NCBI RefSeq assembly: GCF_051020975.1
Contig: NC_135041.1
Location: 14,644,256 to 14,708,255, forward strand
Direction of reading: 5' to 3'
Length of the DNA: 64,000 bases
DNA from: Osmia lignaria lignaria
Lineage: Eukaryota; Arthropoda; Insecta; Hymenoptera; Megachilidae
In this document: piece by piece, positions 24,776 through 39,617 of the stretch
Numbering within the stretch: position 1 is the stretch's first letter
How the letters are laid out: each line of letters begins with the position of its first letter
The notes under the pieces: model-generated
Told to the model about the DNA's origin: nothing
Seen by the model: only the letters and a program-made list of their open reading frames with translations
The model's database searches: none
Translations under genes and position numbers: made by a program

Positions 24776-26884
24776 CTCGTGTAACTCGCATAACCTCCGT
24801 GGGCTGGCAATATTAAGATATTAGGATCGTTCGTATAATAAAGGTATTAAGAAGACGGGCCATGATCATAACGGGACGTGAACTTGTTTGATTTTATTGA
24901 CTTTCTAACGAGTCAAGGAACGATTCAAACATTTTTACCTCTTGGTAGCTTAAAGCGATACATCTTTTGAAACAACCCCCTCCCCTGATGGTGAGTCGTG
25001 CTTTGTAAATTAATACATTTCAATTTTTAACCAAGTCTTTTCTGAACGGTAGAAAAGTTTGAAGCAAAACGATTTCACGAGGCACGTAGGAGAACGGCGG
25101 ATCGCCGTCGGCGGTCGTGAGCGAGCGCAACTCAATTAGCGCTCGATAATTAGCGAAGCGACGCACGATTAGCAAGAGACAACGTCCCGATGAGCATTGT
25201 TACACGGCTGACAATAATCCATGCTGCTTCTGGCTGGGTTCTGCTCGCGGTCACAAAAGGTGATTCAACAAAAGCACCCTCTTTGTTCTGGCGAAACGAA
25301 AGGTCCCGTGGAAAGTTGCTAGAGGCGATTATGACACGTTGCTAGATCGATTATCGACGAATAGCCACGCACTGGTGGGTGCAGTTTTTCTCTTTCTTTT
25401 ATGCAAAAGCCAGCCGCTTTCTCTCTCTGACGGTGTGGTGCAAGCCAGTCTCCGTGGTCCTTGAATAATGCATGCGATATTCGCGCGGTCGAACGAAATC
25501 TACACGCGAGTACATGCGCGTTTTGGCGAGTCCGCAGGTGAAACCGCACGGTTATTAGAATGATTTATACGCGGTGGACTGTCGACTGGAACTCGACTGG
25601 AGTCAAGTCGTTTAGGCCGAGGAGTCTTAGTTCAGGGTGCCTCCCACTGATCTTCCTTTTCCTTCTCTCTTTCTCCCCATCGGATTTGCTAAGTCTCTTA
25701 AATATAACTAAATATAACCTAAATTCTTCTTTCCTTTTCTTTAAAACAAATCCTCCCCTATGTATCATTCGTCCCACTGAAACGATAAACATCTGGTTCT
25801 TCGATATTGACATTTAGCCGAAATTATCAGTTAAAATGCCCGCAACAATTTTGCACATCGGCTTCCAGTTACAGTGTAACAAAGTGGACGTTTCATTTCG
25901 ACGTTCACGCCAAGCCGGACGTCGCTTGATGTATGTTGGCAGACCTGGCAATTATCGTCGAGTATTACGGCAATAAGCGTGCGTAACCGTCATTGGTATT
26001 ACCATATACTGTTATTTCCACTCTCTTTCCAGTCGTCTCTAATGATAGCGTTCTTCCACCTGCCACCCTCTTTCGCGCCATGTTTCTTCAACCCCTCCAT
26101 TTTATCTTTCCTTTCCACTTCTCTTCTTCTCTTTTCTCGCCCCTTATGCCGATTCTTAACTACCTATACCTACACGTGACGTGAAAATTTGCATGTCTCG
26201 TCGATTTTGATTTCTATGAAATCAAGGGAAACTGCCCGTTTACGCGATCGTTCTTATTCAAATTTATTTCCAACGTATAACGTATACAATCAGGATTGTA
26301 AGGTGATTACCAACTCATCCAGACTTTTATCCCCCGCCGCAATTGAAATTCTTTCAACAGGATAAACCCGGTGAAATCTGGAAAATAGATTTGCAGCATT
26401 TTTCATAATCTGGCTCGCGGGTATCCGCTAATTCGCCAACCGCGGATCCTTTAAATAACAAGGTAACGATATTGCGAGCATTAATAACTCCAACGGGTCG
26501 AATCCCCGTGCAATTTTACGCGTTCAAACTCTCTTACACTCTCTCTGCGAGCTTTCAAGCTGCTTAACCCGGACTTTCGAGGATTAACAACACTGCGAGC
26601 GGCATATGGCTGTTGTTTTCGCTCGGGAAATTTTCCAATCCGATCAACCACCCGGATCCCTGTCGATTTTCATCGGAATCGAAAGCTTTCTATGCCAGTG
26701 GAAACGAGTTAAACCTTCTTTTTCTCCCCTAACCATTTACAACGATTATCGATTAAATTGAATTTCATTGTACCTACTTTTGTTTCGATCAAATAAATGT
26801 TGATTACCTATCTGCTGTTGAATTAGTTTCAACTAAAGTAGCCACAAGGTTAGAGTAGAATGAGGAAACAGGAAAAGCTTGACA

Positions 26885-26927
26885 AGAAAGAAAGAGAAAG
26901 AAAGAGAAAGAAAGAAAGGAAAAGAGA
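26885..26927. repeat. GAAA/GAAAGA microsatellite
   Basis: Imperfect GAAA repeat with interspersed GA units. Confidence 0.9.
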
Positions 26928-29900
26928 ATAGAAAAATCCGATTCTGCCATAAATTCGTTAGCTCGCTCGGTCATCGTGGAGAGGATGGAACAAGCGCGAT
27001 CTGGAATTTCCACGAGGGATCGTTACAAAACTTTTAACGGGATTCGAGAGGCGGGTCTCGAGTGTTCGCTCTGCCTCGGCTTTTCACCCTGCAAGTTTCG
27101 CGTTACACCACGCTGGCCCGTGCTGAGTGCATGCGAACTTTCGAAGAACAAAATCAATTATGGAACGGTCGTTTTTATGCGCCGTGAGCTCGACCAAGCC
27201 TCGAAGAAGGGGTTGCAAGGGGTGCAAGGAGAGAAAAACGACGGTCTGGCTCGAGCCGCGTGATTATCGGTCGAAACTTGCCAACTAAAGTAATTCACCG
27301 TTGGCTTGGTGGGCGCACGCGTATTCCGGATTACGGCTGGATTACGCGCGACGCGACGACGACTGACTGACTATGAGACGAATGCTTTCAATCGATGCTG
27401 TCTGCCCTTCGTTCGGTCACGATTATGAAACTGGGCTAAGTGAATGTCAATCTCTTGTAATAATCAAGAACCAAGTGAAACTCTTTCGACGCTTGAAGGA
27501 AGCTCGTTGAAAAGCAACCATAACGTTCTGGATCCAATTTGCGGAGTGTCTTAGATCGGTCGATTTACCAGCGGATACGTACGACCCGTGGCACGCAACT
27601 CTGGACAGCATGTGCTGCCAGGAGATAAGAGAAATTATCGTTAAAAACACGCCAGCGTGTCCGTTGTCGGCTCGTCTCCCAACGATGCCCTTACGATGTA
27701 AGCGCTGCCACTTACTGCTTTTTACCAGAACGATTATGCGAAAGGACGATTATGGGAAAGGATTATGCGTTTCACAAGAAACAGGATTAGAAGAAATACC
27801 AGGAATGACCTGTTTTTCGTAGCATGTCATGTTTGTCGTGTCGAAGAATTTCATAAATTCTCTTTTTTCAACTCCTCTCTCTCTCGCGTCGCGTTGGATT
27901 GATTTATAGAAACGCGAAAGTGATAACGACGAGTGCTAAGCGTGGCACAGAGAACGACGTGTCGCAACGTGCCGCTAATTGCTGGCAGCTCGGCAATTCA
28001 CGGAAAGAAAACGGTACCACAGTTGCCTCGGACAGTTATTAACTGCGATCGACGCTACACCACTCAACGGGTTCCTCTTTATGGCCGTCGTATGTTAAAT
28101 GACCCGCCTTCTCACTAGCGTACAACCTTCCCATCTAATCGTTCCTTCCTTCCTCCGCTTCCATAATCTCCTTCTCCATTTACCTACATGAAATGAAAAT
28201 CTTGAAAGATGACAACATTTCACTGGAAACGTTGATAGAGCGATGCTAAAGAGACTCTAACTAATTGATGTAAAATGGTGGTGACTTTGATTTCGAGAGG
28301 CGTCTACGCCAGTGTAACGATGATAATGCGAGCACAAACGGATCTCTGTCCGAGACCATCCATAATACATCGCTCCGGGCACGTTCTACCGTTTTTTGTC
28401 GCTGAATACGTTGACGAATGCGTGAAAGGAACCGCGAGCCTTCTTCGCAAGCGGTAAGAGACGATGGCCAACATTTTGCAATCGCGCCTGATTTTTAAGC
28501 TTCAATTTTAACCGATCGTCAATTGCGGCAAGCAATGACCAATTTTCAGGAGAAACCTCGAGTATCGTTCGGGACGTTTCGAAGCGGAACGCTTTCAGAG
28601 GATGCTCGCGCGAAAGCTGATGAATGAAAGCAGTGTGTGGCTACGTTAATGCGGGAAGCGTGTGTGAGGTTAGTTACGCACCGTTTCACCAGCTCAGGGG
28701 TGTTCTTAGCTAACAAGTTGTACAGGACTCGTGCGTGGAACGTGTCCAGATTGGTGACAAAAACAAAGTAGACAGAGGGCCATTTGTGTAGGATTAGTTA
28801 GTGGCCGAACCGGACTGATTTCTCAAGTTCAGAAATCTCGAGGACTCGACTGGAAAACTGATCTCGCTTTTTTCCCCGCATTTTTCCCCGGAAAGGGATT
28901 TTCTCTGGTGAACCGCTGTCGGGATTCTCGTTGGCGGGCATTTCCTGGGGGACCTGCACTTTGTCAAGACGAGTTTATCCGCAAAGCGATGGCAACGGTC
29001 TGTTTACACCATAAAGCTGGTCGTCCGCGATCGAACGGCCGTGTTATATTAGGTGCGGCAAAGTAGGACGTTTCCGAAACTGTTCGTAGTATGGTACGGT
29101 GGACGTTCTGTTGCTACCGAGTAGTACATATCGAGCATCTTTCTCCTTCGAGATTATGTATCTTCACGCTGATCCAGTTTATTTGGTTACTCGTGCCGAA
29201 GAATTTCCTATTTGGTTTTCCGAACGCGGTTTATTTTCAGGAAACAATCGTACAACTTCCTTTCGTTGTCAGACATCTCGACCTATACTACTGGGCTTAT
29301 GCGAAAATCAGGTCGGATCGATGATTGTTCATTGTGCTACCCTCGCAATATAGATATCGATAGTTGCGTCAGTAGTCTAGCAGGCGAGCGTGAAACGCCG
29401 TAAATTTGATCCATATCTTTCCTCGAACCGCTCTGGCTATCACTCTTCACCGGAGAGTTATCACCTGCTAAAGTGGAACAATTCCTAACAGATGTTTGTC
29501 CCTCGACTCTCGCAACTTTTTCGGTAAAAATTTGCTTCGTTAGTATTTCATGTCTCTCGGTCGAAGTTCGGGATTATCATGATTATCACTGTGAACAGGA
29601 ACGTTTTCTTGCTGTTTCATGTATCGAAAGAGTCGTTTAAAAGTGTCAAGCAGGCAATAATAATTAATGTTAAACGATAAGGAGGTTCATCGAGCGACAA
29701 AGAGTGATCGATGTCATAGGCCGGTTGTCTTAGGCGATAACCCCTTCTCGTGACATCGCGAGCTCAGTTATCGTTTCCACGAATGCCACTTGCATACCGA
29801 ATTCTTTCTCTTCGCTAGACTTTCTACGACAGAGATACATCTCCATGTGTTTTACCAATGTTTTCTTGTCCACAGATGTTTAATAGACGCTAATAATAAC

Positions 29901-30602
29901 TGGGGTGACGAGGTCTAAGCGAGTACACGCAAGAAAGAGAAGATATTTTATAAAAATATTCGATTGTTAAGTAATTGTTGCAACGATTAAATGTATTTGT
30001 ATCGTGACAAGAGGAATTCCTAGAAACGTAAATGACCTAAAATCTCCTTTATTCGAACGGGCTTCGTCTCATAATTGATAACGGTTAACAAATTACATTT
30101 TTCATATATAACATAATCGCGTCATTTGCGTCACACTCGTTGCAATGCCAACGATAGAGTCACTTTCTAATTGACGTTTAACGTGATATATGTTTCGACA
30201 TTAGAGATTATAATTTCTTAATCGTTTATTAATTTCATACCCTGAATATTTTCAATGTAAAAACTTCACACATGTTTGCAAGGGTGCATTTAACGGAGAA
30301 CAATCCCCACGGTTGTTCTTCCGGTACTATCTGTTTACAGGAAGACGATATTCTATTAACCGGGGCCAAGTAGTGTCACGTCGACGCAAACGTCCCCGGA
30401 GAATCAACCCTTTGCCGGTCCCTGCATAATCCACGAGCCCGTGGAGACGTAGGAAATTAGAGGACCCTCCCTTACTCCTCTCCGATCCAGTGAGGATGAT
30501 TTAGGGCTGAATTATCAGGAGGAATCCAATAACGAGGCGAACGGAATACGCACCGCAATGAATTAAGATTCGGACCGTACCCTATCCGACTTTGTACATA
30601 CG

Positions 30603-30630
30603 ATACATACATACATACATACATACATAC
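30603..30630. repeat. ATAC tetranucleotide repeat
   Basis: Seven perfect units. Confidence 0.96.
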
Positions 30631-33179
30631 GCCCTGGGCGATTCGTGCGTTACTCGTTTCGTTTGTTATCAGAATCGTCGTCGATGGGATTAGAAATTAG
30701 GGGATTCACGATGAGTGGGTTAGAGTGAGAGAAAAATTGAGGAAACTATTCGACGATTCGAAATCCGCTCGCCTCGCTCTCTCGGTAACACGGTCGTCGA
30801 GCAATCACATGGAGAAATAAAAGGACGAAAGTTGTTATGACAGTCAGCAGCGGGCCATCCATCACTGAGATTCGGTCTCCATGGGCCGACCACCGACCAA
30901 CTTATCCAATATTTAAGGTTTTGTCCCTCGCGGCCAGCCTGATATATCACTCGCATTAATATATATTTGCGGGGGAGATAACTCTGTATAGAAGATAGCG
31001 GCGGGAGGAAGTGGCCGTCGCGTAAATGCCCGCCAAGATTCGCTGTTTCTTCGCGAATAATGGATACCGTTTTATTTATCGCGTGCCCTTTGAAAAAATG
31101 AATCTTTCTTTCAGGAATTCTATATAGGGTGTTACAGAAGTAACTGCTTGTCATTCAAAGGTAAGTAGCTGAGAACCAATTACCCTGATGCATTTGAAAA
31201 GCAGACACGCAACGATCATTAACGACAGCTGTTAAATCAAACAACACCCGAGTAATCAAATGCGCTACGGTCACTTAATGTTCATCGTTCAACGATTCAA
31301 TTTTCTGACAAAATAAAAATTTGCGTTTCTTAGAATGTCATTATCCATTTCTTGGTGAAATTTTCGAAAAATACCGGTGAGCCAAACACGCAGGGACCAC
31401 GTTCGCCGGAAGTCGATGTAATTGCAGGGTAACGTGATTATAGGTGGACGTTTAGCGATACGACACAGGATTGCAACAGTGTCTTCGGGATTGATAAGAG
31501 AAACAAAATTTTCAGAGGCAAAATTGCGGGGACTAAGGAATTTCAGGGGCCGATTAGCTTGTCTCAGGGAACGATAAAATGCTAATCGACTTCGATATCG
31601 CCCTTACGTTCATCAGAACCTTTTCTGTCGCTCTTATTTTCCCCCTCGGATGATCGTTTCCTAAAGATCCTGACTTTATTGCTCGGCAAACACGACACGG
31701 AGACCATTAAATTACCGAGTTGACGCAGCGTTATCGAAAATTGAAATTGGTTATAATTTCAAGAAAGTGTTTTAAGAAAGTCCTTTTGAAATTTTGTTAC
31801 AAATTTGGTCATCGACGCGAACACGAACAGTCGATTACGAAGAGATGCTCTTATTTAAACATCACCAGGCCATAAATATATGTATAAAATTGTCATCGCG
31901 TTTCGAAATAACTGGCTGCGAAACGGATAATTTCGCGACGATCGTAAAATTTTCATTTGCGTCTCCGAAAGCGACTACGTTTACGGTAACGCACGGAGAC
32001 GGCGTAACGAAGTCCGCAATAAAAGATAAATGATCCTCCAAGTAGTTTATTTAGGCGACGTATCATTTCCAGAATTTTATTAGCTCGCACGATCGTTAAG
32101 CTAGAAATCACGCGGAAAACTCGTGTTCTCTCGTGTATCCGTCTCGTCGACGACTTCCGTCGCCAGAATCAGCTCTATTTCTGACCCCTACGATGATTAT
32201 CAAAGCGTTTAAGAAACGCTTCGAATAAAGAACACCTTTGAAACGACGCGAAATTACAATTATTCCAACATTGAACTCATTAGAGAAGCGAAATGAAATC
32301 ACCAACAATTTCCACTTTGATCCTTCATCTACGGAAGGGTGAGAAACGAAGGAAAAAAATGAAAAGAGCTAAAAGAAGAGTTCTTGGAGGTCGTGACGAA
32401 GCCTGGAACTCGTTAAGGTCGTCTAGAGAAAGGGGTAAAAGGAGGGTGGTGGGTTGTATCTCGAAAAGCACCGGACATAACGCTAACGCGGCGCATACAA
32501 ACGGCCGCTAATGGCGCGGATAGCTTTTGTTGTTTTTAATTAACCCTTTCTTTTAAGACGGCCGCCGGGGTGAGAGGCTAGGCGATGGAAAAGGGTTGAA
32601 GGCACTCCTTCCTGCCTTATGTAGACCCTTTCTGGACCCCTTCGAGTCCCGTGGGCGATGTAAATATGCGGGGAATTGCACCTAGGAGACAGCTCGCGCT
32701 TCTCTCCTTCGCCAGACCTCCCTGCAATTAAACCTTCATCTAATTAGCTCGACTGATTGCCGGCGTACCCGCGGGATCGACCGGAAAGTGATTCCTCTTG
32801 CTCCTACAAGAATTTTAACCTCGATGCGGTTTATATTATTTTACGTATACCTATACGTTGTTTATCGCGAAAAATCAGATTCGCTTCTTTTTAAAATTTT
32901 TTTTCAATTTTTACTGCGCGAAAACATAAATGCCACTTGGCGTGTTTATCCAACATCTTCGAACGTGACAGCGATAGGCAAATCAAGTGGAATTATTGTG
33001 AGAAGCGTATCGAAACGGGTCTCCTTATCGAACGATTGATAAGTTTATTTTAACTCGCTGGTAATTAATTTTTTTTTCAGTGCTCGCTAAGTAGCAGGGA
33101 CATTTTATCTTCTGGCCCGATGGCAGACCAACTGCTTTTGTGAACGCGTTAATACGGTAGTGACCGTGTATTCTATTTT

Positions 33180-33215
33180 CGAAGAAAATCAGTTCGTCAG
33201 GCGAAGAAAATCAGT
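33180..33215. repeat. 14-bp direct repeat
   Basis: CGAAGAAAATCAGT occurs at 33180-33193 and again at 33202-33215, giving a 22-bp period. It is a small local duplication. Confidence 0.85.
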
Positions 33216-35355
33216 CGAGACGTGGAAACGTGGCGGAGAAGCGTTTGAAACGGACGCAAACTCGGGAGGTGGAAACAGAGAGGACTCGCAAAGAGACCAA
33301 CGAAGAAGAATGATGTTAGTCGTCGGCGCTTTGTCGCGGTCACGGGGCTGTCAATCACCGGTGATAGGAGGCGACACATTAATCTCAGCAAGAGCCCGTT
33401 GACCGCACATCGTCCTCTGCTTCTCTGTGGTCAAATGTAGACCCCACGACCTCGTCTCTTGTGGCCCTTTACCTTTTTGCTCCTTCTATTTTCTTGAAAC
33501 ACGATGCATCTTAACGAGCTAGGCGTTTCTCGTACGAAAACTTTTGTTAATTATTATTTTGACTAACGATAAAACAACTATACCTGCTCCTAATAATAGT
33601 CAACGCGTTAAAAGTGTCGAGTCTGCAGAAACTAAACCCCCTTCTCTTTCAAGTAACGGAACACTTCTCATAGATACCCCGAGTTCGATCCCCGTTTCTC
33701 CGAATATTCTGGAAAGCTTCGCAGACACGCGAGAGGAATATTCGATGGCGAAACGCGACGTTTGCGAAAACTGACCAGAGCTGACAAATGCCCGAGGAGG
33801 CGTAGCCGGACGTGTTTACGAATGAGAAACGGACGGCGGGGCTATCCGCGTTATTAAGCGGCGCGTTTCCAGCAGGAATAGCGCCATTTGTTTGCCCCGA
33901 TATCGCTCACAGACTAATTCGCGTTTCGCTAGACTGCTCGAGACAAGAAGAAGGTGTTGCCTCCGTTTTCTTGGCATCGTTGATGGACGCGTTATCACGA
34001 TCCCTTCAACGTCCTCAAGAACAAGCTGTTACCATCTTGACGTAGCCAGAAACCAGACCTTACCCTTCAAAATTATATCCTCCTATAATATCCTTGAAAA
34101 ATGTTAGACGAAATAATCTTTCGCTCTAATAATGCCTACGGTTACAACTCTATACCCGTATAGCTACGACTGCCCAAATAACAGGGTATACGTACTACAA
34201 GTGACAAATGAGGAAAATTTCAAACGTGTTCGACACTGGCACGTCCACCCCATTAAAAGAAAATTACCGAAATTCCGACGCAACGATCACCGTCTTCTAA
34301 GAACAGTGAAAAAAAAATGAAGTAACGGTGGTGAACGAGTATGACAGGGTTAAAAGAGCAACATCTGCGTGTCCATCTGCGTGGCCGATTCGGCAGCTGT
34401 AAGATGGAAGGAAGGAAGGAAGGAAAGGGTGGCCGCGGGCAACGAAAGACGTCTAGTCGAACAAACCATGGCACACCGTACAATGGATTTACGCGTCTTG
34501 GCGCGTACACGATAAATCATTAAAAAGCCCTCGCCCAGAATGACACGCCGCGGCGTCCCGTTAATAAATGCACCGGCAAACCGTGAATTACACCGGATCA
34601 GGGGTTGCTCACCCCCTATCTTTCACCCTCCCTCTTTCGAGCGCGCTCTCTCCCTCCTAACCATAGATATCGAAGCGTCGAATCTTCGTGTCGTAGGTTT
34701 ACACGTGAAAGCCGAATAAATTTCTGTGTAATTGGCCCCTTTAGCGTGGACAGAAATCGTTGTTTGGAGAAATCGCGAGCCGGTGATTTGTGGATGGAAA
34801 CGATTGCTTCCCGGGAAATAATTATGGAAATGAAGCATTGTTTCTAACGACCGGATACAGACTGAACGAAACATCTGTAGATCGTGACCATTTTTTTTTT
34901 CTCAGGTGGAGCGAGAAATTAAAAAAATTTTTAACGTTAATATCGTCGGTCTACCATATTCATTTTCGAAGAAAACGAAACGTCATCCCCGTTAAATCCA
35001 TCGATTCTTCCATTGTTCGCGTTGATGGCGAAACAATACGCGGACAGATGGCCGAGAAAAGCACCAGTCACCGCGACAACCTTCCTGGTTGAAAGTTTTC
35101 CAGCGGGGGTGCATTACGCCCCATTAAGGGACGGGACACGTCGCGCCTTTCAAGACCGAAAAACGCGAGCCTATTTGTTCTAATATGAAACCAATGCTAA
35201 TGACGATATATCATATTCCCTTCGTAGCAACGAACCAACGTCACTATGAATCACCAGCGAGATGCTAATGTACCAATTTATCTTTGGCTCGGCTTTATTA
35301 AGACTTAGTTTTTCTCTGCACGAAGGCAATGCGGCTTTCACGCCGTTCGAATCTC

Positions 35356-35380
35356 TTTTTTTTTTTTTTTTTTTTTTTTT
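35356..35380. repeat. Poly-T run (25)
   Basis: Twenty-five uninterrupted T, the longest homopolymer in the window. Confidence 0.97.
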
Positions 35381-35752
35381 CACTCCCTTCCCTTGATTTT
35401 CATTCGTAGATACCTACATACTCGTATAAAGGAAGATCGATATCGAGAGGTCGAAGGAACACCGATGGACAAGCATGGACGGAGGACCGACAAATTCCAG
35501 TGACGGAACGAACGCTCGTCAATCATCGTACGATTTGCTGGTTACGATATCGTACTTTTAAATTTCCTTGAAATATCTCAGTCGATCGATTATCTCTTCT
35601 TTCAAATATTTTCGATCGGATTTGAGAGTATTTTTCAAAGCAATTATTCCATCCTGTACCTGTTGGTTTTTCGATCGAAGTAGATACACTTGGCAAAGGG
35701 TGAGGCAGCGATCGCACCTCGCGCTTGAAATAGCTCGCGTGGCTACCATATG

Positions 35753-35789
35753 GGCACGGCACGGCACGGCACGGCACGGCACGGCACGG
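35753..35789. repeat. GGCAC pentamer microsatellite
   Basis: Seven-plus perfect units of GGCAC, the longest GGCAC array in the window. Confidence 0.95.
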
Positions 35790-38136
35790 GCCAGAATGTC
35801 CCTCGATAAATCCGGCCAGCATAGAGATTTGTCACGCGGTCGAAAATAGACGCGAAATAAGTAGAGTGAGTTGAAGCGAAGCTGGCTGTCGAACGCGCGA
35901 GAGAGACAAACAACACGGTGTCGATGGAAAGGGATGACGCGGTTGGTGGGCCTCGACGTCTCCGCGTAAACACCAAGGCGCCGCGGCGCTTTACGACGCC
36001 TCCGGACTACGAGCCGTGTTTAACTTATCCGAGACTTTCTGGCACAAACCATTTTCACTGCCGGCTTCGAGCGACGACACGCGCGTCGAACCGTGCCCAC
36101 CCTCTCCCAGCCTCGCGACGCATCGCGCCGCGACGCCTTCCGTAAACCGTCAGCCGCGAAAGCCTTTCGAACGCGTTCCATGTGGAGAAAGCTTGTTGCG
36201 CCTTGTCAAATCTTCCTGATTTTAATCGAATCGAATCGATGCTCCATCTTCGAACGAATGAAAAATGTTAAATCAACCAGTTTTCTTATTTCAACCATTT
36301 TTTAGCAATCAAGCTGACCACCAGATTACAATGAAACTGATTGCAAAGTTTCGAACAGCCTCTTTAGGTGGACACTGTTAAGAATTGCTGTTGCAACTGT
36401 AAAAACTTGATGCTCGAGAAGAATCTCGATCGAAAATTACTGGACATAGTTTATCGTGTCGCGAATAAAATTATTGCGAGCAAACGAATCTCGATAGATT
36501 CGCGAAAGCAAGATTTATCGCGCAGATATATTAGCCGGTTGGAACTGTCAGCCATCGAGCACGATCAACGTGCACGATTGTCGACCGTGACCGATGATTT
36601 CGCTAAAAAATGACCCTGTTTACCAACCAATGAATTCTTGAGTCTGCTGTTATCCACGAACGACCTAAGATCATCCGATTCTAAATTTCCAGTTGGTTAC
36701 GAATGTTGCGACTACGACTACGTGTGTAATCTCCTTTTTATTACGTATAGTCAGTATCAGTGAAAGGGTAGAACTGGACTGGAGTCGAAATATTTCGCTT
36801 ACTCCTACGTATTTCCGCTTCCCAGCGAATCGACGTTATCGCTAAAGTAAATAAGCTGCCGTCCGTATCCCGACGTGCTAATAGATTCCCCTAGGAGGGT
36901 GCATCTCGGAATAAATGCCCTCCCTAGCGACATTGTTCATCATAACAGCTCGTACAACGAGGGAGGGAGATCGAAGGCACCAGAAGACAACGCGAATCGA
37001 GAGATAAATAGAGAAATGGTGCAGATAAGAGGATGAGACGATCCGTGGAACGTCCAAGGTGGTAATCAAAGCATCCCTCTTTCTCCTTTAGACGATATTC
37101 GCGGTTGTGTCCCTCCTTTTGGCGAGCACGAGAGACAAATCGCTGTCGGGTCGCACGAGGAGATTGAGCTGCCAGCGAATGCACATTAATCTGTATCAAC
37201 TTGACTATCAATATTTAATCCTAATCCGGAGAATTGCTGTTCGTTCCGTGGGTTCGGCTGCGACAATATTTTATCGATTCTTACAAATTACACTGTCTAC
37301 AATTTCATTCACAATATCTACTCCCTTGATTCAGTCAGTCTCTACTACAATAAAATCTTAAGAATCTCGATTAATCCAAGCCTCTCCAATTTTCCAACAC
37401 TTGCCATTTGTTGATAAGCAGATTATAGAACGTGATTGTTCAAGAACAAGAAGAAAAGTAACAACGTTCCTGTCACTGAAGAACTGGCAAAAAGAAAAAG
37501 GGAGCGAAGAAGAGCAAGCAGACAAGTAGTGGTGATCAGTCCGCGACGGGCCACCGCACCGGGTCCACGTCGATTAAAGACTGCTGCGTAACGAGTGTTT
37601 CGTCCGATCGTTCGTATAATAATTAATGGCGGACTGTGTGCAGGTAGAAGCAGCGCCGTGTAATAATCGGTAATTACTCACGGTAATTAAATAATGCGTT
37701 TATCGCGGCGCGATCGAGCGGATGGGTGGCCCGAATCGCGTTGCCATCTCCACCTAACCGGCTATGATCCGCGGCTCACGACCTTATAAATCTCTTCCAT
37801 TTTGCTCACGCCTTTCTACCTTCCTTCGAACTACGCTAGTTTACACGGTGTTTCCTAAATTAAAGCACGAATGGATGCAGCGAACGCGGTGAAATGGAAA
37901 TTTTCGTCGCTCGTAAAACTTGAAGGCATAGCCGAAAGAACTGGAAGCACGCCAAGACAGGCGTTTTCTATCGCGATACTGCGCGAAAACTCGAGGGACT
38001 TCCGGGAAGGATATGGTCGAAGGACGAAAGGATCATTAGCGATCGACGGGTTTCACGATGAAAACTGTATTGAAGCGATCTCCTCGGAAAGACAGACACG
38101 TCCCGTCGATATAAATAAAGTATACATATCGAGGGT

Positions 38137-38162
38137 AAAAAGAGAGAAAGAGAGAAAGAGAA
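38137..38162. repeat. GAGAAA microsatellite
   Basis: About four imperfect units of a six-base AG-rich repeat. Confidence 0.8.
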
Positions 38163-38172
38163 TCTGACAGAA

Positions 38173-38187
38173 CGACGCGACGCGACG
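38173..38187. repeat. CGACG pentamer tract
   Basis: Three units, the complementary form of the GTCGC arrays. Confidence 0.75.
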
Positions 38188-39579
38188 GGTCAAATGAAAA
38201 ATGCCGAGACGGACGATCAATGTAAATATATTCATGACGTGGGGTGGCTGAGCGGCACGAGGATGCCAGATATACACATACATAGAGAGACTTTTATAGG
38301 ATGGGGTTCGTCGAGGAGGACTCGATGGCACTTGGACGGCACATAATTCACTCTTTGGCAGCTCATTACAATTTAAAAAGGCTTTTGTCAGTGCTGCTCT
38401 GCACCGTGATTTCTTTACGAGCTCGCCACTTGCTCTCGTCTGTCACCTTCGAGACAGCGCAGCGATGCAAGCCTTTCCCTCGGAAGGAGGTGTTCGTGAA
38501 ACGTAAATGAAAAACAAAAAAGGTATTTCAATAGGAAAGAACGGTGGTGATTATGATGGAAGCGTAATCTGTAGCTTGGCTAGACGAGGGCCATCCCGAG
38601 TGCACGCGATGCATCGCGAAGGAATAGGTTAAGGTACGATAAAAAACGTTTAATTGGCGTGGATAGAGGACGTAGATGACCGGTTTACCAGGCACGTAAA
38701 GTATTGGAAGAGAACTTGGGCAAATTTTCCCCTGGTTGGCTAGGCTGAATTGCTCGCTCTCTATATTACTAGGAATTTCAAGCATGCGTATCCGGTCTAA
38801 GGTTACACGAGAGCAGAAAGAATTTCTCCCGTCGCGGTTTAATCCTCTGCTCCAACTACTATTTATTAGATGCACGTACCCTACCATGTTCTCGATGAAT
38901 TTTACCCTTTTCAACGCGTCTTTCACGTGCAAGGTTAAAAGATTCTTCCACGGTATAGATCACTTTCTTGGAGATCACGAACACTGTAGGTACTCTTTAC
39001 CGCGACGAACAGAGAGCAATTGTGCGCTTCGACGTAAACATTCTCTTACGTCAGTGACTTCTCTAACAAAACTTTCTCAACTTTTCAGACGGATACTGTC
39101 ACGATGCCGATTAGAACGATTATCCCGGTACCGTTAATCGGAACTTGAAAAATTCAAAGGCCCTTGAAATCTTTTAGTCACGAGAAAACCATCTCGAATG
39201 CAACTTCTCTAGAGACGATAATTTTATTAAGAACGTCGCCCAAGGGATAATCACGATTTCAAGCGAGGTGGACGAAGATTAAATCGCGAGATCTATTTGT
39301 CACGGTACATACCGCTCAAGGTGCAACAAAGCAACGAGCCTCTTAGGCTCACCTCGGACTCGGCTGTGACTCGGCTGTTTCGTGGCGAACGACAAATCGT
39401 CGTGTCTGATCTGTGAAGCAGCAAGAGAACGGGCCTTCGACGATTTTTTGCCAGGGCAAACTGAACCGGTCCGTGTCAAGAACAAAAGGGAGCAACGACG
39501 ACGAGTCGACTGTTCGGGGATTTCTAATTCCAGTCCTACCATAGCGAAAGAGAAACGATTCCGTTGCCGTTGCCATTTT

Positions 39580-39617
39580 CGAGACCGTTTCCGAGACCGT
39601 TTCCGAGACCGATTTCC
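39580..39617. repeat. 12-bp tandem repeat (CGAGACCGTTTC)
   Basis: Two perfect units and a third imperfect one. Confidence 0.92.

Noticed and set aside
26494..26511. tRNA T-arm-like sequence ACGGG-TCGAATC-CCCGT
   Set aside because: The loop lacks the TTC of a true T-loop, and no A-box, anticodon arm or acceptor stem is present upstream.
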